DNA of 64,000 bases from RGIG5057 sp964371585 (GTDB lineage Bacteria > Bacillota > Clostridia > TANB77 > CAG-465): contig CAYJMD010000004.1 of NCBI GenBank assembly GCA_964371585.1, positions 61,364 through 125,363 of the forward strand. Reading direction: 5' to 3'. Below, in pieces: positions 16,774 through 26,235 of the stretch. The translations under genes were made by a program, and so were the position numbers. The notes beneath the pieces are model-generated. The model did no database searches, had not been told where the DNA came from, and saw only the letters and a list, made by a program, of their open reading frames with translations. Position 1 is the stretch's first letter, and each line of letters opens with the position of its first letter.

Positions 16774-17411
16774 AATTTTTTCTCCTGTTTTTCTTGATAT
16801 ATAAATTTACCATCTTCATCTATTGTTCCAATAAGTATATTCTCAAGTACTACTTTATTATCTTTTAAAAGTTTACTAACTTCATTATCTGACATTTCAA
16901 GTAATTCTTTATTATTATCATTTACAACTCCATCTTCTACTATATTAAGTGGCATTTTATTTACATTATCTCTATTTTTAATTACATTAAGTGTACCGTT
17001 ATTTTCAATTATTGCATATTTAACATCTTGTATTTTAAATACATCTTTTTCTCTTAACTGGCACATTATATCCGAAACTGTATACTGATTTTTTCTAAGT
17101 TCTTCTTCAACAATTCTACCATCTTTTATTAATATAATATTCTTACCACATACAATTTCTTCAACTTTTGGACTAACTTGAAGTATAAATGTAAATACCA
17201 TGTAACAAATAAATAGTGCTACTATTGGTATTATACCATCAAATGTAGATATACCTCTATCTGACATAGGAGCTGATGCAAGATCTGCAATTACAATAAT
17301 AATAGTTAACTCAAATGGTTGCACTTTAGAAAGTTCTTTTTTTCCCATTAATCTTATAACTAAAAATACTACTAAATATAGTATTAAAGCTCTTAAAAAA
17401 ATTACTAACAT
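16770..17411 (-). CDS. DUF421 (YetF-type) membrane protein
   Basis: Three N-terminal transmembrane helices (about residues 2-78) with the family signature VVFLVIRLMGKKELSKVQPFELTIIIVIADLASAPMSD, then a cytoplasmic two-part DUF421 domain with IILIKDGRIVEEELRKNQYTVSDIMCQLREKDV. Homologues such as B. subtilis YetF and spore membrane SpoVA-region/5AF-type proteins are linked to spores; that link is family knowledge, not shown here. Paired with DUF4363 downstream. Confidence 0.88.
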   Translation of the reverse strand: MLVIFLRALILYLVVFLVIRLMGKKELSKVQPFELTIIIVIADLASAPMSDRGISTFDGIIPIVALFICYMVFTFILQVSPKVEEIVCGKNIILIKDGRIVEEELRKNQYTVSDIMCQLREKDVFKIQDVKYAIIENNGTLNVIKNRDNVNKMPLNIVEDGVVNDNNKELLEMSDNEVSKLLKDNKVVLENILIGTIDEDGKFIYQEKQEKKL

Positions 17412-17512
17412 TTTATCACCTATAATTATTATTTACTCTTTTATTTTTTTAATACTAAAATGTATAAATTTAATTTATTGTACAATACTAATTTTAAAGA
17501 GGTGGATTTTAA

Positions 17513-17872
17513 ATGGAACAAACATTTAATAATAGAAAAGATTTTTTAAGATTAAAACAAATGAGTATTAGATATATTTCTTGTATTTCAATTTTTGCTT
17601 TAACATTACTGTTTACTCCTAATTTTGAAATTTCTTCTTTCCCTATATTTTTACTTAGTAGTTTATGTATAATTACTTTAGATTACTTAATGGCTACAAT
17701 TTCTTCAATACATGATCTTCCACTTGGAAGAGGGATTGTTGGTTTTGTAGCTGCAGCTGTAATTATATATGTAACTAGCTATATTGTAGCTGGATATAGT
17801 ATAAACATAACAAGTAGTTTAATAGCAGCATCAATTTATGGATTAATTGATAGTTTAATTCCTAATAATTAG
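17513..17872 (+). CDS. Small four-helix membrane protein (DUF2512-like)
   Basis: 119-residue integral membrane protein with four hydrophobic helices at about 21-38, 45-63, 76-95 and 98-115. The layout and loop (DYLMATISSIHDLPLGRGIVGFVAAA) recall the DUF2512/YndM-type group, a tentative call. It has a good GAGGTGG ribosome site and is one of the few plus-strand genes, divergent from DUF421. It shares a bidirectional terminator with the next gene. Confidence 0.65.
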   Translation: MEQTFNNRKDFLRLKQMSIRYISCISIFALTLLFTPNFEISSFPIFLLSSLCIITLDYLMATISSIHDLPLGRGIVGFVAAAVIIYVTSYIVAGYSINITSSLIAASIYGLIDSLIPNN

Positions 17873-17879
17873 TACATAA

Positions 17880-17914
17880 TAAAAAAGACCTTGCAATTTG
17901 CAAGATCTTTTTAA
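17880..17914. terminator. Bidirectional terminator between convergent genes
   Basis: AAAGA.CTTGCAA/TTTGCAAG.TCTTT hairpin flanked by A-run and T-run, serving both the plus-strand membrane protein and the minus-strand gene. Confidence 0.85.
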
Positions 17915-17916
17915 AA

Positions 17917-18345
17917 TTATAAGCTTATTCCTAAGTTTTTACCATTTTCTAAAATTACTATAAGATATGGATTTTCCTGATCTATAGTAAAATATTTTCT
18001 AATATCATTTAATTTATTAATTTCACCTTCTAGTGTAAAATGAAATTTATCAGTTTCAGTAATATCAAGATATGAGCCTGAATACATTACTTTATTTTTT
18101 GAGTGATGCTCAATCTCAATATATGCCATTTCAATTTTTTCGGATATAGATAGTTCAATTAGTACCCTATCATAATTAAAGCTTTTTCTCCGAATATATA
18201 AATTATCAGTTAAAAGTTCATATTCGTACACAGCTCTCATATATGGATTAGATATTGTTTTCTTTTCGTATTTGTTACTAGTTTTACTTTCCTTTCTAGG
18301 AAATATAAAATCAATAATTTTTAATACAGTGTTTCCATTTACCAT
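17917..18345 (-). CDS. Unrecognised 142-residue protein
   Basis: No family recognised. ATG 18345 is chosen for AAGGAG eight bases upstream. After a short hydrophobic/basic start (VLKIIDFIFPRKESK) the protein is mostly beta-strand-like (AVYEYELLTDNLYIRRKS, RVLIELSISEKIEMAYIEIEHH, KFHFTLEGEI, YLIVILENGKNLGISL), which could be a PH-like or other beta domain. It follows the U32 peptidase gene by about 140 bases in the opposite reading sense of regulation: each appears separately promoted. Confidence 0.5.
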   Translation of the reverse strand: MVNGNTVLKIIDFIFPRKESKTSNKYEKKTISNPYMRAVYEYELLTDNLYIRRKSFNYDRVLIELSISEKIEMAYIEIEHHSKNKVMYSGSYLDITETDKFHFTLEGEINKLNDIRKYFTIDQENPYLIVILENGKNLGISL

Positions 18346-18486
18346 AATAGTTCTCCTTTTCATAAAATTTATTAAAATATTTATATATAAGTGCGCTATA
18401 CTACTATTATAACACTCTGGAATTAAAATTTCAACTCTTATGTAAACTTTAACAAAATAAATGGTTTTATACTATATTTTTCATAT

Positions 18487-20760
18487 TTATATAGTTACTT
18501 GTCTTATACTAACTTTACCTTTTAACTTAATAGTGAATTCATTATCATAATGTTTAACAAGCTTTGTTATACAATCTATATCATCTGAAACAATAAAATA
18601 AGTTGCTCCTAAATCATCTTTTATTATATATCTAGAATCTAAATTATTACAATCACATTTTCCAGTATATGAACTAATAGGGCAAAATCTAGTAGTCATA
18701 ACAGTAATATATTTATCTACAAGTTCAATATCTATAATCTTATTTATTAACTTAACTTCTTCTAAACTTACTTCATTAGATAAACAAACTCTATCAAATA
18801 ATTCATTTTTATATACCATTGCATCATATGTATTAGAAATATTTAAATAGTAATCTGCTACCAGTTTTATATCATTCTTTGATTTGATTTTTTTACATAA
18901 TTCTATATATCCAATATTTCCAAGTAATATCCCCTTTATATTATTATGACTATTAACAATTATTTCAAGATTATTCAATATATATTCATTTAAAGTATCA
19001 TGAACTATATTAGGTATTGTTATATATACATCTTTGCTAGCCAAATCGTTTAATATATTTTCATCTCTTTTTATATCCATTATTGTTATATATATTAAAT
19101 CTTTATTGTAGCTTAAATAATTTTGTAATAACTTTTTATTGTATTTATGTATAAATAACGAATCTGATGTTTTAACAGAATTTAATGTATTTTTACTTAA
19201 ATCTTTTACATGTGATTCTATATACTCTTCAAGCAAGTTATAATTAGACATAACATCTCTTTTTACACTATTTTTTTCTATTAAATAATCAGTCAAATAA
19301 TTTCTAAGTTTATTAATTTTAGAAATTGGCATAAATAAATTATCATCTATTTCAAAATCTACAATTTCAAATTCAAAAATTTCACTACTAGTCTTACATA
19401 ATGAATTTTCTAAGTAGACATAGTCTATAGGTTTGTTTTCTGCTTTTAAAGGTATATAATCAAACTCAATATCTTCACCAAGTATATTTACTTTAATATT
19501 TTCATTTTCTTTTATTTTAATTTCTATAGGTACAAGTACTTTTTTAATACTGTCTGTTTTAATTTGATTTGCATATTTCAAATTAAGTTCTTTAGAAGAT
19601 GTTTTATTAACAACTATATTACTACTAATATCTATATTTTTATTTATATCTCCCAAGTACACTACATTATCTTTAGTTACTAGATCATTAATAATTTTAA
19701 ATCTTTCATTACGAATACATGTGATTATTGTACTATATACAACTTCATTTGTATCTGTATTAATAAGTTCAATTCCATCTTGCATATTTATATCTTCATT
19801 TAGCTTAACTTTTATAAACTTTTTATCTTGATCTAAAACTTCACCTAAATATATTCCTGTATTTTTAGCTGAATTTATACTAATACTTTCTTTTTTTAAA
19901 ACACCTCTAAAATATCCAAAACTTTTACCTTCTCTATTAAATATCTGAAGAAGTTCTTTTTCATCTGCAGCATCTACAGCTTCATCTAAAGCTTTTCTAT
20001 ATTTTTCAGTAACAAGTCCTACATATTCAAGTGTTTTTCCTCTACCTTCTATTTTTAAAGATTCTATTCCTATACTAGCAAGTTCTTTAACACAGTCAAT
20101 ACCAAATATATCTTTTTTACTTAATAAATGACCATATGTAATCTCTTCATTATCCTTTTTAAGTGTGTATTTCATTCTACAAGTAGCAGCACATCTTCCT
20201 TTATTACCACTTCTATCACCAATCATACTACTCATAAGACATTGACCAGAATATGACATACATAAAGCTCCATGTACAAATATCTCAAGTTCTAATTTAG
20301 TATTTTCTCTTATATGTTTAATTTCTTTAAGTGTCAATTCTCTTGCAAGTACAACTCTTGTAACACCAAGTTTTTCTAAATATTTAAGTCCTTCTAAACT
20401 ATGTATACTCATTTGGGTACTTGCATGTATATCTAAATCTGGAATAACTTTTTTTATAACTGGAATTATGCCAATATCTTGAACTATTACAGCATCTAAG
20501 CCGTGTTCATATAGCATAATTATAATCTCTAACGCTTCTGAAACTTCTATATCAGTAAGCAATGTATTTAAAGTTAAATATATTTTAACACCTCTTAAAT
20601 GAGCATATTTAATACAATGAATAAACTCATCTATACTAAAGTTATTTGCCATTGCTCTAGCACTAAATTTATTTACTCCCATATATATAGCATCTGCCCC
20701 CGATGCAATAGCCGATTTAAACGAATCATAATTACCTGCTGGTGATAATATTTCTGTCAT
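18487..20760 (-). CDS. U32 family peptidase with C-terminal DUF3656-like region
   Basis: Large (757-residue) U32 family protein. It opens with the signature LSPAGNYDSFKSAIASGADAIYMG and contains ELEIFVHGALCMSYSGQCLMSS plus a cysteine set (C168, GRCAATCR) known as an Fe-S/RNA-modification site in RlhA-type U32 proteins. The C-terminal part carries CPISSYTGKCDCN. Family members act in tRNA/rRNA hydroxylation or are annotated as collagenase-like peptidases; RNA modification is more likely for this architecture. It is divergent from the SleB-like gene. Confidence 0.88.
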   Translation of the reverse strand: MTEILSPAGNYDSFKSAIASGADAIYMGVNKFSARAMANNFSIDEFIHCIKYAHLRGVKIYLTLNTLLTDIEVSEALEIIIMLYEHGLDAVIVQDIGIIPVIKKVIPDLDIHASTQMSIHSLEGLKYLEKLGVTRVVLARELTLKEIKHIRENTKLELEIFVHGALCMSYSGQCLMSSMIGDRSGNKGRCAATCRMKYTLKKDNEEITYGHLLSKKDIFGIDCVKELASIGIESLKIEGRGKTLEYVGLVTEKYRKALDEAVDAADEKELLQIFNREGKSFGYFRGVLKKESISINSAKNTGIYLGEVLDQDKKFIKVKLNEDINMQDGIELINTDTNEVVYSTIITCIRNERFKIINDLVTKDNVVYLGDINKNIDISSNIVVNKTSSKELNLKYANQIKTDSIKKVLVPIEIKIKENENIKVNILGEDIEFDYIPLKAENKPIDYVYLENSLCKTSSEIFEFEIVDFEIDDNLFMPISKINKLRNYLTDYLIEKNSVKRDVMSNYNLLEEYIESHVKDLSKNTLNSVKTSDSLFIHKYNKKLLQNYLSYNKDLIYITIMDIKRDENILNDLASKDVYITIPNIVHDTLNEYILNNLEIIVNSHNNIKGILLGNIGYIELCKKIKSKNDIKLVADYYLNISNTYDAMVYKNELFDRVCLSNEVSLEEVKLINKIIDIELVDKYITVMTTRFCPISSYTGKCDCNNLDSRYIIKDDLGATYFIVSDDIDCITKLVKHYDNEFTIKLKGKVSIRQVTI

Positions 20761-20897
20761 GTTACTACCTCTTTCTAACTACATTTAATTATACACTAAT
20801 CTTTAGTATTTTTCAATTTTTAATATGTAAATATATGTAGAAATATAGATTTTTTTAACTTTTTAACCTTTTGCACACTGTTTTTAACACTTTTTAG

Positions 20898-20926
20898 TTT
20901 ACATTTGCAGTTTTTTATGTTATAAT
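20898..20926 (+). promoter_or_regulatory. Sigma-A-like promoter of the SleB-like gene
   Basis: TTTACA (20898-20903), 17 bases, TATAAT (20921-20926), 68 bases upstream of the ATG. Its vegetative character argues against strict forespore control of this hydrolase. Confidence 0.65.
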
Positions 20927-20993
20927 ATAATATCGCAATGATACGTTTTAAATCTATGATAATAATTTAATCTAGAAAGGAGACAAATCCAAA

Positions 20994-21803
20994 ATGGAAA
21001 TGTCAAAAGCAATAGCTGGTAATAGGTCTTATAATCCAGATCGTATTAACAGCAAAAGAAGTAGGCAGAGAAAAAAAGAAAACAACTATGTTATAATAGG
21101 AAATTACAGAATTTACAAACTGTTTTTAAGTAATTGCTTATTAGCACTAGCAATTATCGTATTAGTTATGAGTGTAGCTTCAATTATTTCTTTAAATAAT
21201 TCGCTAGCGCGTAGCAAAAATGATATTTCTTCATTAAATACTACTTTAGTTTCTAAAGATGAACTTATTTTATCTCAGCAAGTTGAAATTAACACTTTAA
21301 ATGAATCTGGTGAAAAATATCTAGCTAATGAGCTATTATTAACTGAAGAAATAACTAAACTCTCTACTAAAAATGAGGAATTAACTTTACAGTTTAACTC
21401 TTCTGCTAAAAAAATAGAAGAAACTCTTGTAATGAGTGCTCTAGAAATGGATGTATTCCTTAAAATTTTAGAAGCTGAAGCAAGAGGACAAGGTTTAGAA
21501 GGCCAAATAGCTGTAGCAGCAGTTATTTTAAACAGAGTAGAAAGTTCTAAATTTCCAAATACAATTGAAGATGTTGTATTTGCTGCAAATCAATTTGAAC
21601 CTGTAGCAACAGGAACATTCTATCAAATGGTTCCAGATGCACAAACATATGAAGCTGCATCAAGAGCTTTAGCAGGTGAAGATCCAACAGGCGGAGCACT
21701 TTATTTCTATAATCCGAGTATGATAACAGATGAGGATACTCTAGCATGGTTTGACACTTTACAGACAACTGCAACAATCGGAAGTCACGTATTTAAAAAG
21801 TAA
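20994..21803 (+). CDS. Membrane-anchored SleB-type cell wall hydrolase
   Basis: Predicted peptidoglycan hydrolase of the Hydrolase_2 (SleB/CwlJ) family. A short basic N-terminus is followed by one transmembrane helix (about residues 43-63), a coiled coil (about 70-145), then the catalytic domain: LEMDVFLKILEAEARGQGLEGQIAVAAVILNRVESSKFPNTIEDVVF (with the catalytic Glu in EAEARGQ), NQFEPVATGTFY, and a closing TIGSHVFKK. The family includes spore-cortex lytic enzymes, but a coiled coil and a vegetative-looking promoter suggest a growth-phase wall role. Confidence 0.88.
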   Translation: MEMSKAIAGNRSYNPDRINSKRSRQRKKENNYVIIGNYRIYKLFLSNCLLALAIIVLVMSVASIISLNNSLARSKNDISSLNTTLVSKDELILSQQVEINTLNESGEKYLANELLLTEEITKLSTKNEELTLQFNSSAKKIEETLVMSALEMDVFLKILEAEARGQGLEGQIAVAAVILNRVESSKFPNTIEDVVFAANQFEPVATGTFYQMVPDAQTYEAASRALAGEDPTGGALYFYNPSMITDEDTLAWFDTLQTTATIGSHVFKK

Positions 21804-21823
21804 TGGGCTAGTAGATTTAAAAC

Positions 21824-21859
21824 AAAAAAAGAAAGCAATAAATTTTGCTTTCCTTTTTT
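21824..21859. terminator. Bidirectional terminator
   Basis: GAAAGCAA/TTGCTTTC hairpin with A-run and T-run on either side, between the convergent SleB-like gene and rlmB. Confidence 0.85.
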
Positions 21860-21862
21860 TAT

Positions 21863-22612
21863 CTATTTTTTCTTTAATATATTTTGTCTTACAACTTCAT
21901 ACATACAAATAGATGCACTAACTGATGCATTAAGAGAATCAATATTACCAAACATCGGTATTTTAATTATACCATCACAATTTTCACGAACAAGTCTTGT
22001 AATACCTTTACCTTCATTGCCTACAACAATTCCTACTGCTCCGGTCAAATCTGTAGAATATACATCACTTGCACCTTCCATATCTAAACCATATATCCAA
22101 AGACCTTTTTCTTTTAAATATTTAATAGTTTCAGTAATATTAGTTACTCTAGATACTTTAACATAAGATGTTGCACCAGCAGCAGTTTTTTCAACAGTAT
22201 CTGTAACCTGAGCTGCATTTCTTTTTTGTATTATTACTCCATGAGCCCCTAGACAATTAACAGTTCTAATAATAGCACCTAAATTGTGTGGATCTTCAAG
22301 CTTATCTAAAATAACAACAAATGGTTTTTCATTTTTACTTTCTGCATATTCTAGTATATCGTCAACTTCAGAATATTCAAAATCAGTTACATTTGCAACT
22401 ATCCCTTGTGAATTCTTAAGTTTTTCACCTTCTACAGATATCATTCTATCTAATTTAAACTTATCTGCTTCAACATTTATAACTCTATTTTTTCTTGCAA
22501 GCTCTACTACTTCAAATATTTCTTTATTTCCTTTTTGAAAATATATTTTATTTATAGTTTTACCAGCTAAAATAGCTTCTGTAACTGGATTTTTACCGTA
22601 TATTAACGCCAT
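21863..22612 (-). CDS. rlmB: 23S rRNA 2'-O-methyltransferase RlmB-type (TrmH family)
   Basis: SPOUT-fold RNA 2'-O-ribose methyltransferase. An N-terminal substrate-binding domain (YGKNPVTEAILAGKTINKIYFQKG) is followed by the trefoil-knot motifs LDKLEDPHNLGAIIRT, VGNEGKGITRLVRENCDGIIKIPMFGNIDSLNASVSASICMYE. Length 249 is typical. It lies 14 bases after lepA with GGAG before the ATG, so it is co-transcribed. The exact rRNA target nucleotide is by family inference. Confidence 0.92.
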   Translation of the reverse strand: MALIYGKNPVTEAILAGKTINKIYFQKGNKEIFEVVELARKNRVINVEADKFKLDRMISVEGEKLKNSQGIVANVTDFEYSEVDDILEYAESKNEKPFVVILDKLEDPHNLGAIIRTVNCLGAHGVIIQKRNAAQVTDTVEKTAAGATSYVKVSRVTNITETIKYLKEKGLWIYGLDMEGASDVYSTDLTGAVGIVVGNEGKGITRLVRENCDGIIKIPMFGNIDSLNASVSASICMYEVVRQNILKKK

Positions 22613-22626
22613 AATTTCTCCTTTAA

Positions 22627-24429
22627 TTAATCATCAAGTTTTAGAACTGTCATAAACGCATCTTGTGGAAGCTCTACAGATCCTACTTGTCTCATTCTTT
22701 TTTTACCTTCTTTTTGTTTTTCAAGTAATTTTTTCTTTCTTGTTATATCTCCACCATAGCATTTAGCAAGTACATCTTTTCTTACTGCCTTTACTGTAGC
22801 TCTAGCAACTACTTTACCACCAATAGCAGCTTGTATTGGCACTTCAAATAATTGTCTTGGTATAATATCTTTTAATTTATCAGCAATTTTTCTACCTCTT
22901 GTTTCAGCAGAAGCTCTATGAACTATAAATGATAAAGCATCTACAGTTTCATTATTTAATAATATATCAAGTTTAACAAGATTTGATTTTTCATATTTTA
23001 CTATTTCATAATCAAATGAAGCATAACCTCTAGATCTTGATTTAAGAGTATTAAAGAAATCATATATAATTTCATTAAGAGGCATTAAATATTCTAAATT
23101 TACCCTATTATCATCTATATATTTTAAATTTACAAACTCTCCTCTTCTATCAGTACATAGTTCCATTATATTACCAACAAACTCTTTAGGAACTATTATA
23201 TCTGTTTTACAAATAGGTTCTTCTAAATAATTAACCTTTGCAGCTGGTGGCATATCTGATGGATTATATATTTCTAAAACTTCACCAGAGTTAGTATGCA
23301 CCTTGTATATAACAGAAGGGGCTGTTGTAATTAAACTTAAATTATATTCTCTTTCTAATCTTTCTTGAACTATTTCCATATGTAATAATCCTAAGAAACC
23401 ACATCTGAATCCATGTCCAAGAGCTGCTGAAGATTCAAGCTCAAAATTAAGTGAAGCATCATTTAATTTTAATTTTTCTAAAGCTTCTTTTAACTCTTCA
23501 TAATCACTACCATCGGCTGGGAATATACCTGAATACACCATAGACTGTACTTCTTTATACCCTTTTATTGCTTCTTTGCATCTAACTGAGCTATGAGTAA
23601 CAGTATCTCCTACTTTAATATCTGATATTTTTTTAATACTTGCTGTAAAGTACCCAACTTCACCAGCTGATAATACTTCACACTCTTCATAATCACCAGG
23701 TTTAAAATATCCAACTTCTGTTATTTCAAAAGCTGCTTCATTTGACATAGTAATTATTTTATCACCTTTTCTTAATGTACCATCAACTAATCTTATATAT
23801 GAAACTGCGCCTTTGTAATTATCATATACACAGTCAAATATAAGAGCAGCAGTAGGTGCATTTTCATCGCCTTTTGGTGCAGGTACTTTATTTACAATTT
23901 CTTCTAAAACGCTTTCAACATTAATACCTGTTTTGGCAGATATTTCAGGAGCATCCATAGCTTCAATCCCAATAATATCTTCTATCTCATTTTTAACTTC
24001 TAGTGGTCTTGCAGCTGGAAGATCTATCTTATTTAATACAGGAAGTATTTCTAAGTTGTTTTCTAGTGCTAGATACACGTTAGCTAAAGTTTGAGCTTCT
24101 ACACCTTGAGCTGCGTCAACAACTAATATCGCTCCTTCACAAGCAGCAAGTGATCTTGAAACTTCATAGTTAAAATCAACATGTCCTGGAGTATCTATAA
24201 GATTTAAGATATACTCTTTACCATCGTTTGCCTTGTATTTCATTCTAACTGGCTGTGATTTGATTGTTATACCTCTTTCTCTTTCTATGTCCATATTATC
24301 TAAAAGTTGAGCTTGCATTTTTCTATCTTCAATACTGTTAGTAAGTTGAAGTAGTCTATCTGCAAGAGTAGACTTTCCATGATCTATATGTGCTATTATA
24401 CTAAAATTTCTAATTAAATCTTTGTTCAT
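22627..24429 (-). CDS. lepA: Elongation factor 4 (LepA)
   Basis: Ribosome-bound GTPase that back-translocates or aids initiation under stress. All hallmarks are present: G1 AHIDHGKST, RGITIKSQPVRM, DTPGHVDF, NKIDLPAA, and the LepA-specific C-terminal domain (VRKDVLAKCYGGDITRKKKLLEKQKEGKKRMRQVGSVELPQDAFM). At 600 residues it is complete. First gene of lepA-rlmB. Confidence 0.97.
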   Translation of the reverse strand: MNKDLIRNFSIIAHIDHGKSTLADRLLQLTNSIEDRKMQAQLLDNMDIERERGITIKSQPVRMKYKANDGKEYILNLIDTPGHVDFNYEVSRSLAACEGAILVVDAAQGVEAQTLANVYLALENNLEILPVLNKIDLPAARPLEVKNEIEDIIGIEAMDAPEISAKTGINVESVLEEIVNKVPAPKGDENAPTAALIFDCVYDNYKGAVSYIRLVDGTLRKGDKIITMSNEAAFEITEVGYFKPGDYEECEVLSAGEVGYFTASIKKISDIKVGDTVTHSSVRCKEAIKGYKEVQSMVYSGIFPADGSDYEELKEALEKLKLNDASLNFELESSAALGHGFRCGFLGLLHMEIVQERLEREYNLSLITTAPSVIYKVHTNSGEVLEIYNPSDMPPAAKVNYLEEPICKTDIIVPKEFVGNIMELCTDRRGEFVNLKYIDDNRVNLEYLMPLNEIIYDFFNTLKSRSRGYASFDYEIVKYEKSNLVKLDILLNNETVDALSFIVHRASAETRGRKIADKLKDIIPRQLFEVPIQAAIGGKVVARATVKAVRKDVLAKCYGGDITRKKKLLEKQKEGKKRMRQVGSVELPQDAFMTVLKLDD

Positions 24430-24605
24430 AAAATCCTCTTTCTTTTTTCTATATTATTATACCAATTTTTACACATATATTCAAGTATTTAAAGGATATT
24501 AGGTACATAATTTACATATTTAATTCATGTATATATCCATATGTTAGTTCATATATTATTTTTAATCTCTTTAAATTTGCTATTTAATATGATATAATTT
24601 TAAAT

Positions 24606-25058
24606 ATGGAAAAGAATTTAGAAATTAATGATAATATAAGGTTAAAAAATAGTAAGTTAAAAGGAACAATTATTAGAAATAATAATGATAGTATTACAGC
24701 TAAAATAAACTCAAAAATAATAAAAACAAATAGTAGAAATGTAGAAAAGATTGAAATAAATACTGTAAAAAAAGAGTCAAAAATAAATATTCACTCAAAT
24801 TATACTCATAATTTTGATAATGAACTTATGCTTAGACATAAAACAAAAGATGAAGCTTTATTTGAACTTGAAACGTTTATAAAAGATGCTTATACATATA
24901 AAGCTAGTGAAATTAGAATTGTGCATGGTAAAAGTGGTGGCATTTTAAGAACCGCAGTTCATGACTACTTAAAAAAATGTAAGTACATAGACTCATTTAG
25001 ACTTGGAAATTATTATGAAGGTCAATATGGCGTTACAATAGCAAAAATTAAATTATAA
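24606..25058 (+). CDS. Smr-domain protein resembling the MutS2 C-terminus
   Basis: 150-residue protein with a short N-terminal KOW/beta part (INDNIRLKNSKLKGTIIRNNNDSITAKINSKIIKTNSRNVEKIE) and a C-terminal Smr nuclease-like domain: LMLRHKTKDEALFELETFIKDAY, the core HGKSGGILRTAVHDYL, and YEGQYGVTIAKIKL. Both parts match the last quarter of MutS2, without the ATPase and clamp domains. Smr domains nick or bind branched DNA or RNA and, in MutS2, act on stalled ribosomes. The MutS2-derived origin is inference. A plus-strand single-gene unit. Confidence 0.78.
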   Translation: MEKNLEINDNIRLKNSKLKGTIIRNNNDSITAKINSKIIKTNSRNVEKIEINTVKKESKINIHSNYTHNFDNELMLRHKTKDEALFELETFIKDAYTYKASEIRIVHGKSGGILRTAVHDYLKKCKYIDSFRLGNYYEGQYGVTIAKIKL

Positions 25059-25110
25059 ACTATAATTATATTAACTTATATAATTTATATAATTGTATAA
25101 ATTGTAAAAT

Positions 25111-25155
25111 AAAAACTAGTATGAAAACATAAAATGTACTCATACTAGTTTTGTT
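25111..25155. terminator. Bidirectional terminator
   Basis: AAAACTAGTATGA pairs with TCATACTAGTTTT, flanked by A- and T-rich runs, between the convergent Smr gene and rlmN. Confidence 0.8.
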
Positions 25156-25203
25156 TTATTTATTCTACTTTTATTTTAATATGCTTTTTATACAACTCAC
25201 ATC

Positions 25204-26235
25204 TTATTTTTCATCTAAGAATTTTTGTCTAAGCTGTCCACAAGCAGCATCAATATCTGATCCAAGCTCTCTTCTTACTGTAGCTATTATTCCACTTGAA
25301 TTAAGTGTATTCATAAATATTTGAACATTTGCCTCTTTAGGTTTAGTAAACTTACCATCTTTAATTTCATTTACTGGAATTAAATTAACATGAGCAATCA
25401 TACCACGTAATAATTTAGCAAGTTCAAGAGCAGTTTCTTTATTATCATTAACTCCTCCTAAAAGTGCATACTCAAAACTAATTCTTCTACCGGTTTTGTT
25501 AATGTAGTATTTACAAGAATCTATAAGTTGTTTAATGCTATATTTATTAGCAATTGGCATTATTTTTTTCCTATCTTCATCTCTTGTGCTATGAAGAGAA
25601 ATAGAAAGAGTACACTGAATTTTTTCATCAGCAAGTTTATAAATCTCATCAACAAGTCCACAAGTAGATAAACTAATATGTCTTGCTCCTATATTAAGAC
25701 CAAAGGGACTATTTATCAATTTAATAGATTTTATTGTATTATCATAGTTATCTAGAGGTTCACCTATTCCCATATAAACAACATTTGATATACGCTCTTT
25801 AGTATATTTTTCAATAGCAATTATTTGTCCTTCTATTTCACAAGCAAGCATCTTTCTTTGGAAAGTATCTTCAGTTGATGCACAAAACTTGCATCCCATT
25901 TTACATCCTACTTCAGTTGAAACACATAATGTATTACCATGATTATATTTCATAAATACAGATTCAATAGCACACTTATCATCAAGTTTAATTAAAAATT
26001 TAATTGTACCATCCTTTTTAGACTTTTGAGCATGTATAATTTCAAGTTGTGATACATAAGCTATTTCTTTAAGTTTTTCTCTTAAACTTTTAGAAATATC
26101 TGTCATATCATTAATATCAGTTACTTTTTCTCTATGTATCCACTTAAAAATTTGTTTTGCATGAAATTTCTTTTCATTTAAACTTTCAAGTAATTTTTCT
26201 AATTCTTCAATTGTATAATCATTTAAATTTATCAT
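25204..26235 (-). CDS. rlmN: Dual-specificity RNA methyltransferase RlmN
   Basis: Radical-SAM enzyme that makes 2-methyladenosine at 23S rRNA A2503 and tRNA A37. The radical-SAM motif is CKMGCKFCAS; GIGEPLDNYDN, SLHSTRDEDRKKIMPIANKYS and the C-terminal methyl-carrier Cys region (GSDIDAACGQLR) are all present. It overlaps the fmt stop by four bases (ATGA type), giving translational coupling. In many Firmicutes it sits upstream of prpC-prkC; here it is 15 kb away. Confidence 0.96.
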   Translation of the reverse strand: MINLNDYTIEELEKLLESLNEKKFHAKQIFKWIHREKVTDINDMTDISKSLREKLKEIAYVSQLEIIHAQKSKKDGTIKFLIKLDDKCAIESVFMKYNHGNTLCVSTEVGCKMGCKFCASTEDTFQRKMLACEIEGQIIAIEKYTKERISNVVYMGIGEPLDNYDNTIKSIKLINSPFGLNIGARHISLSTCGLVDEIYKLADEKIQCTLSISLHSTRDEDRKKIMPIANKYSIKQLIDSCKYYINKTGRRISFEYALLGGVNDNKETALELAKLLRGMIAHVNLIPVNEIKDGKFTKPKEANVQIFMNTLNSSGIIATVRRELGSDIDAACGQLRQKFLDEK

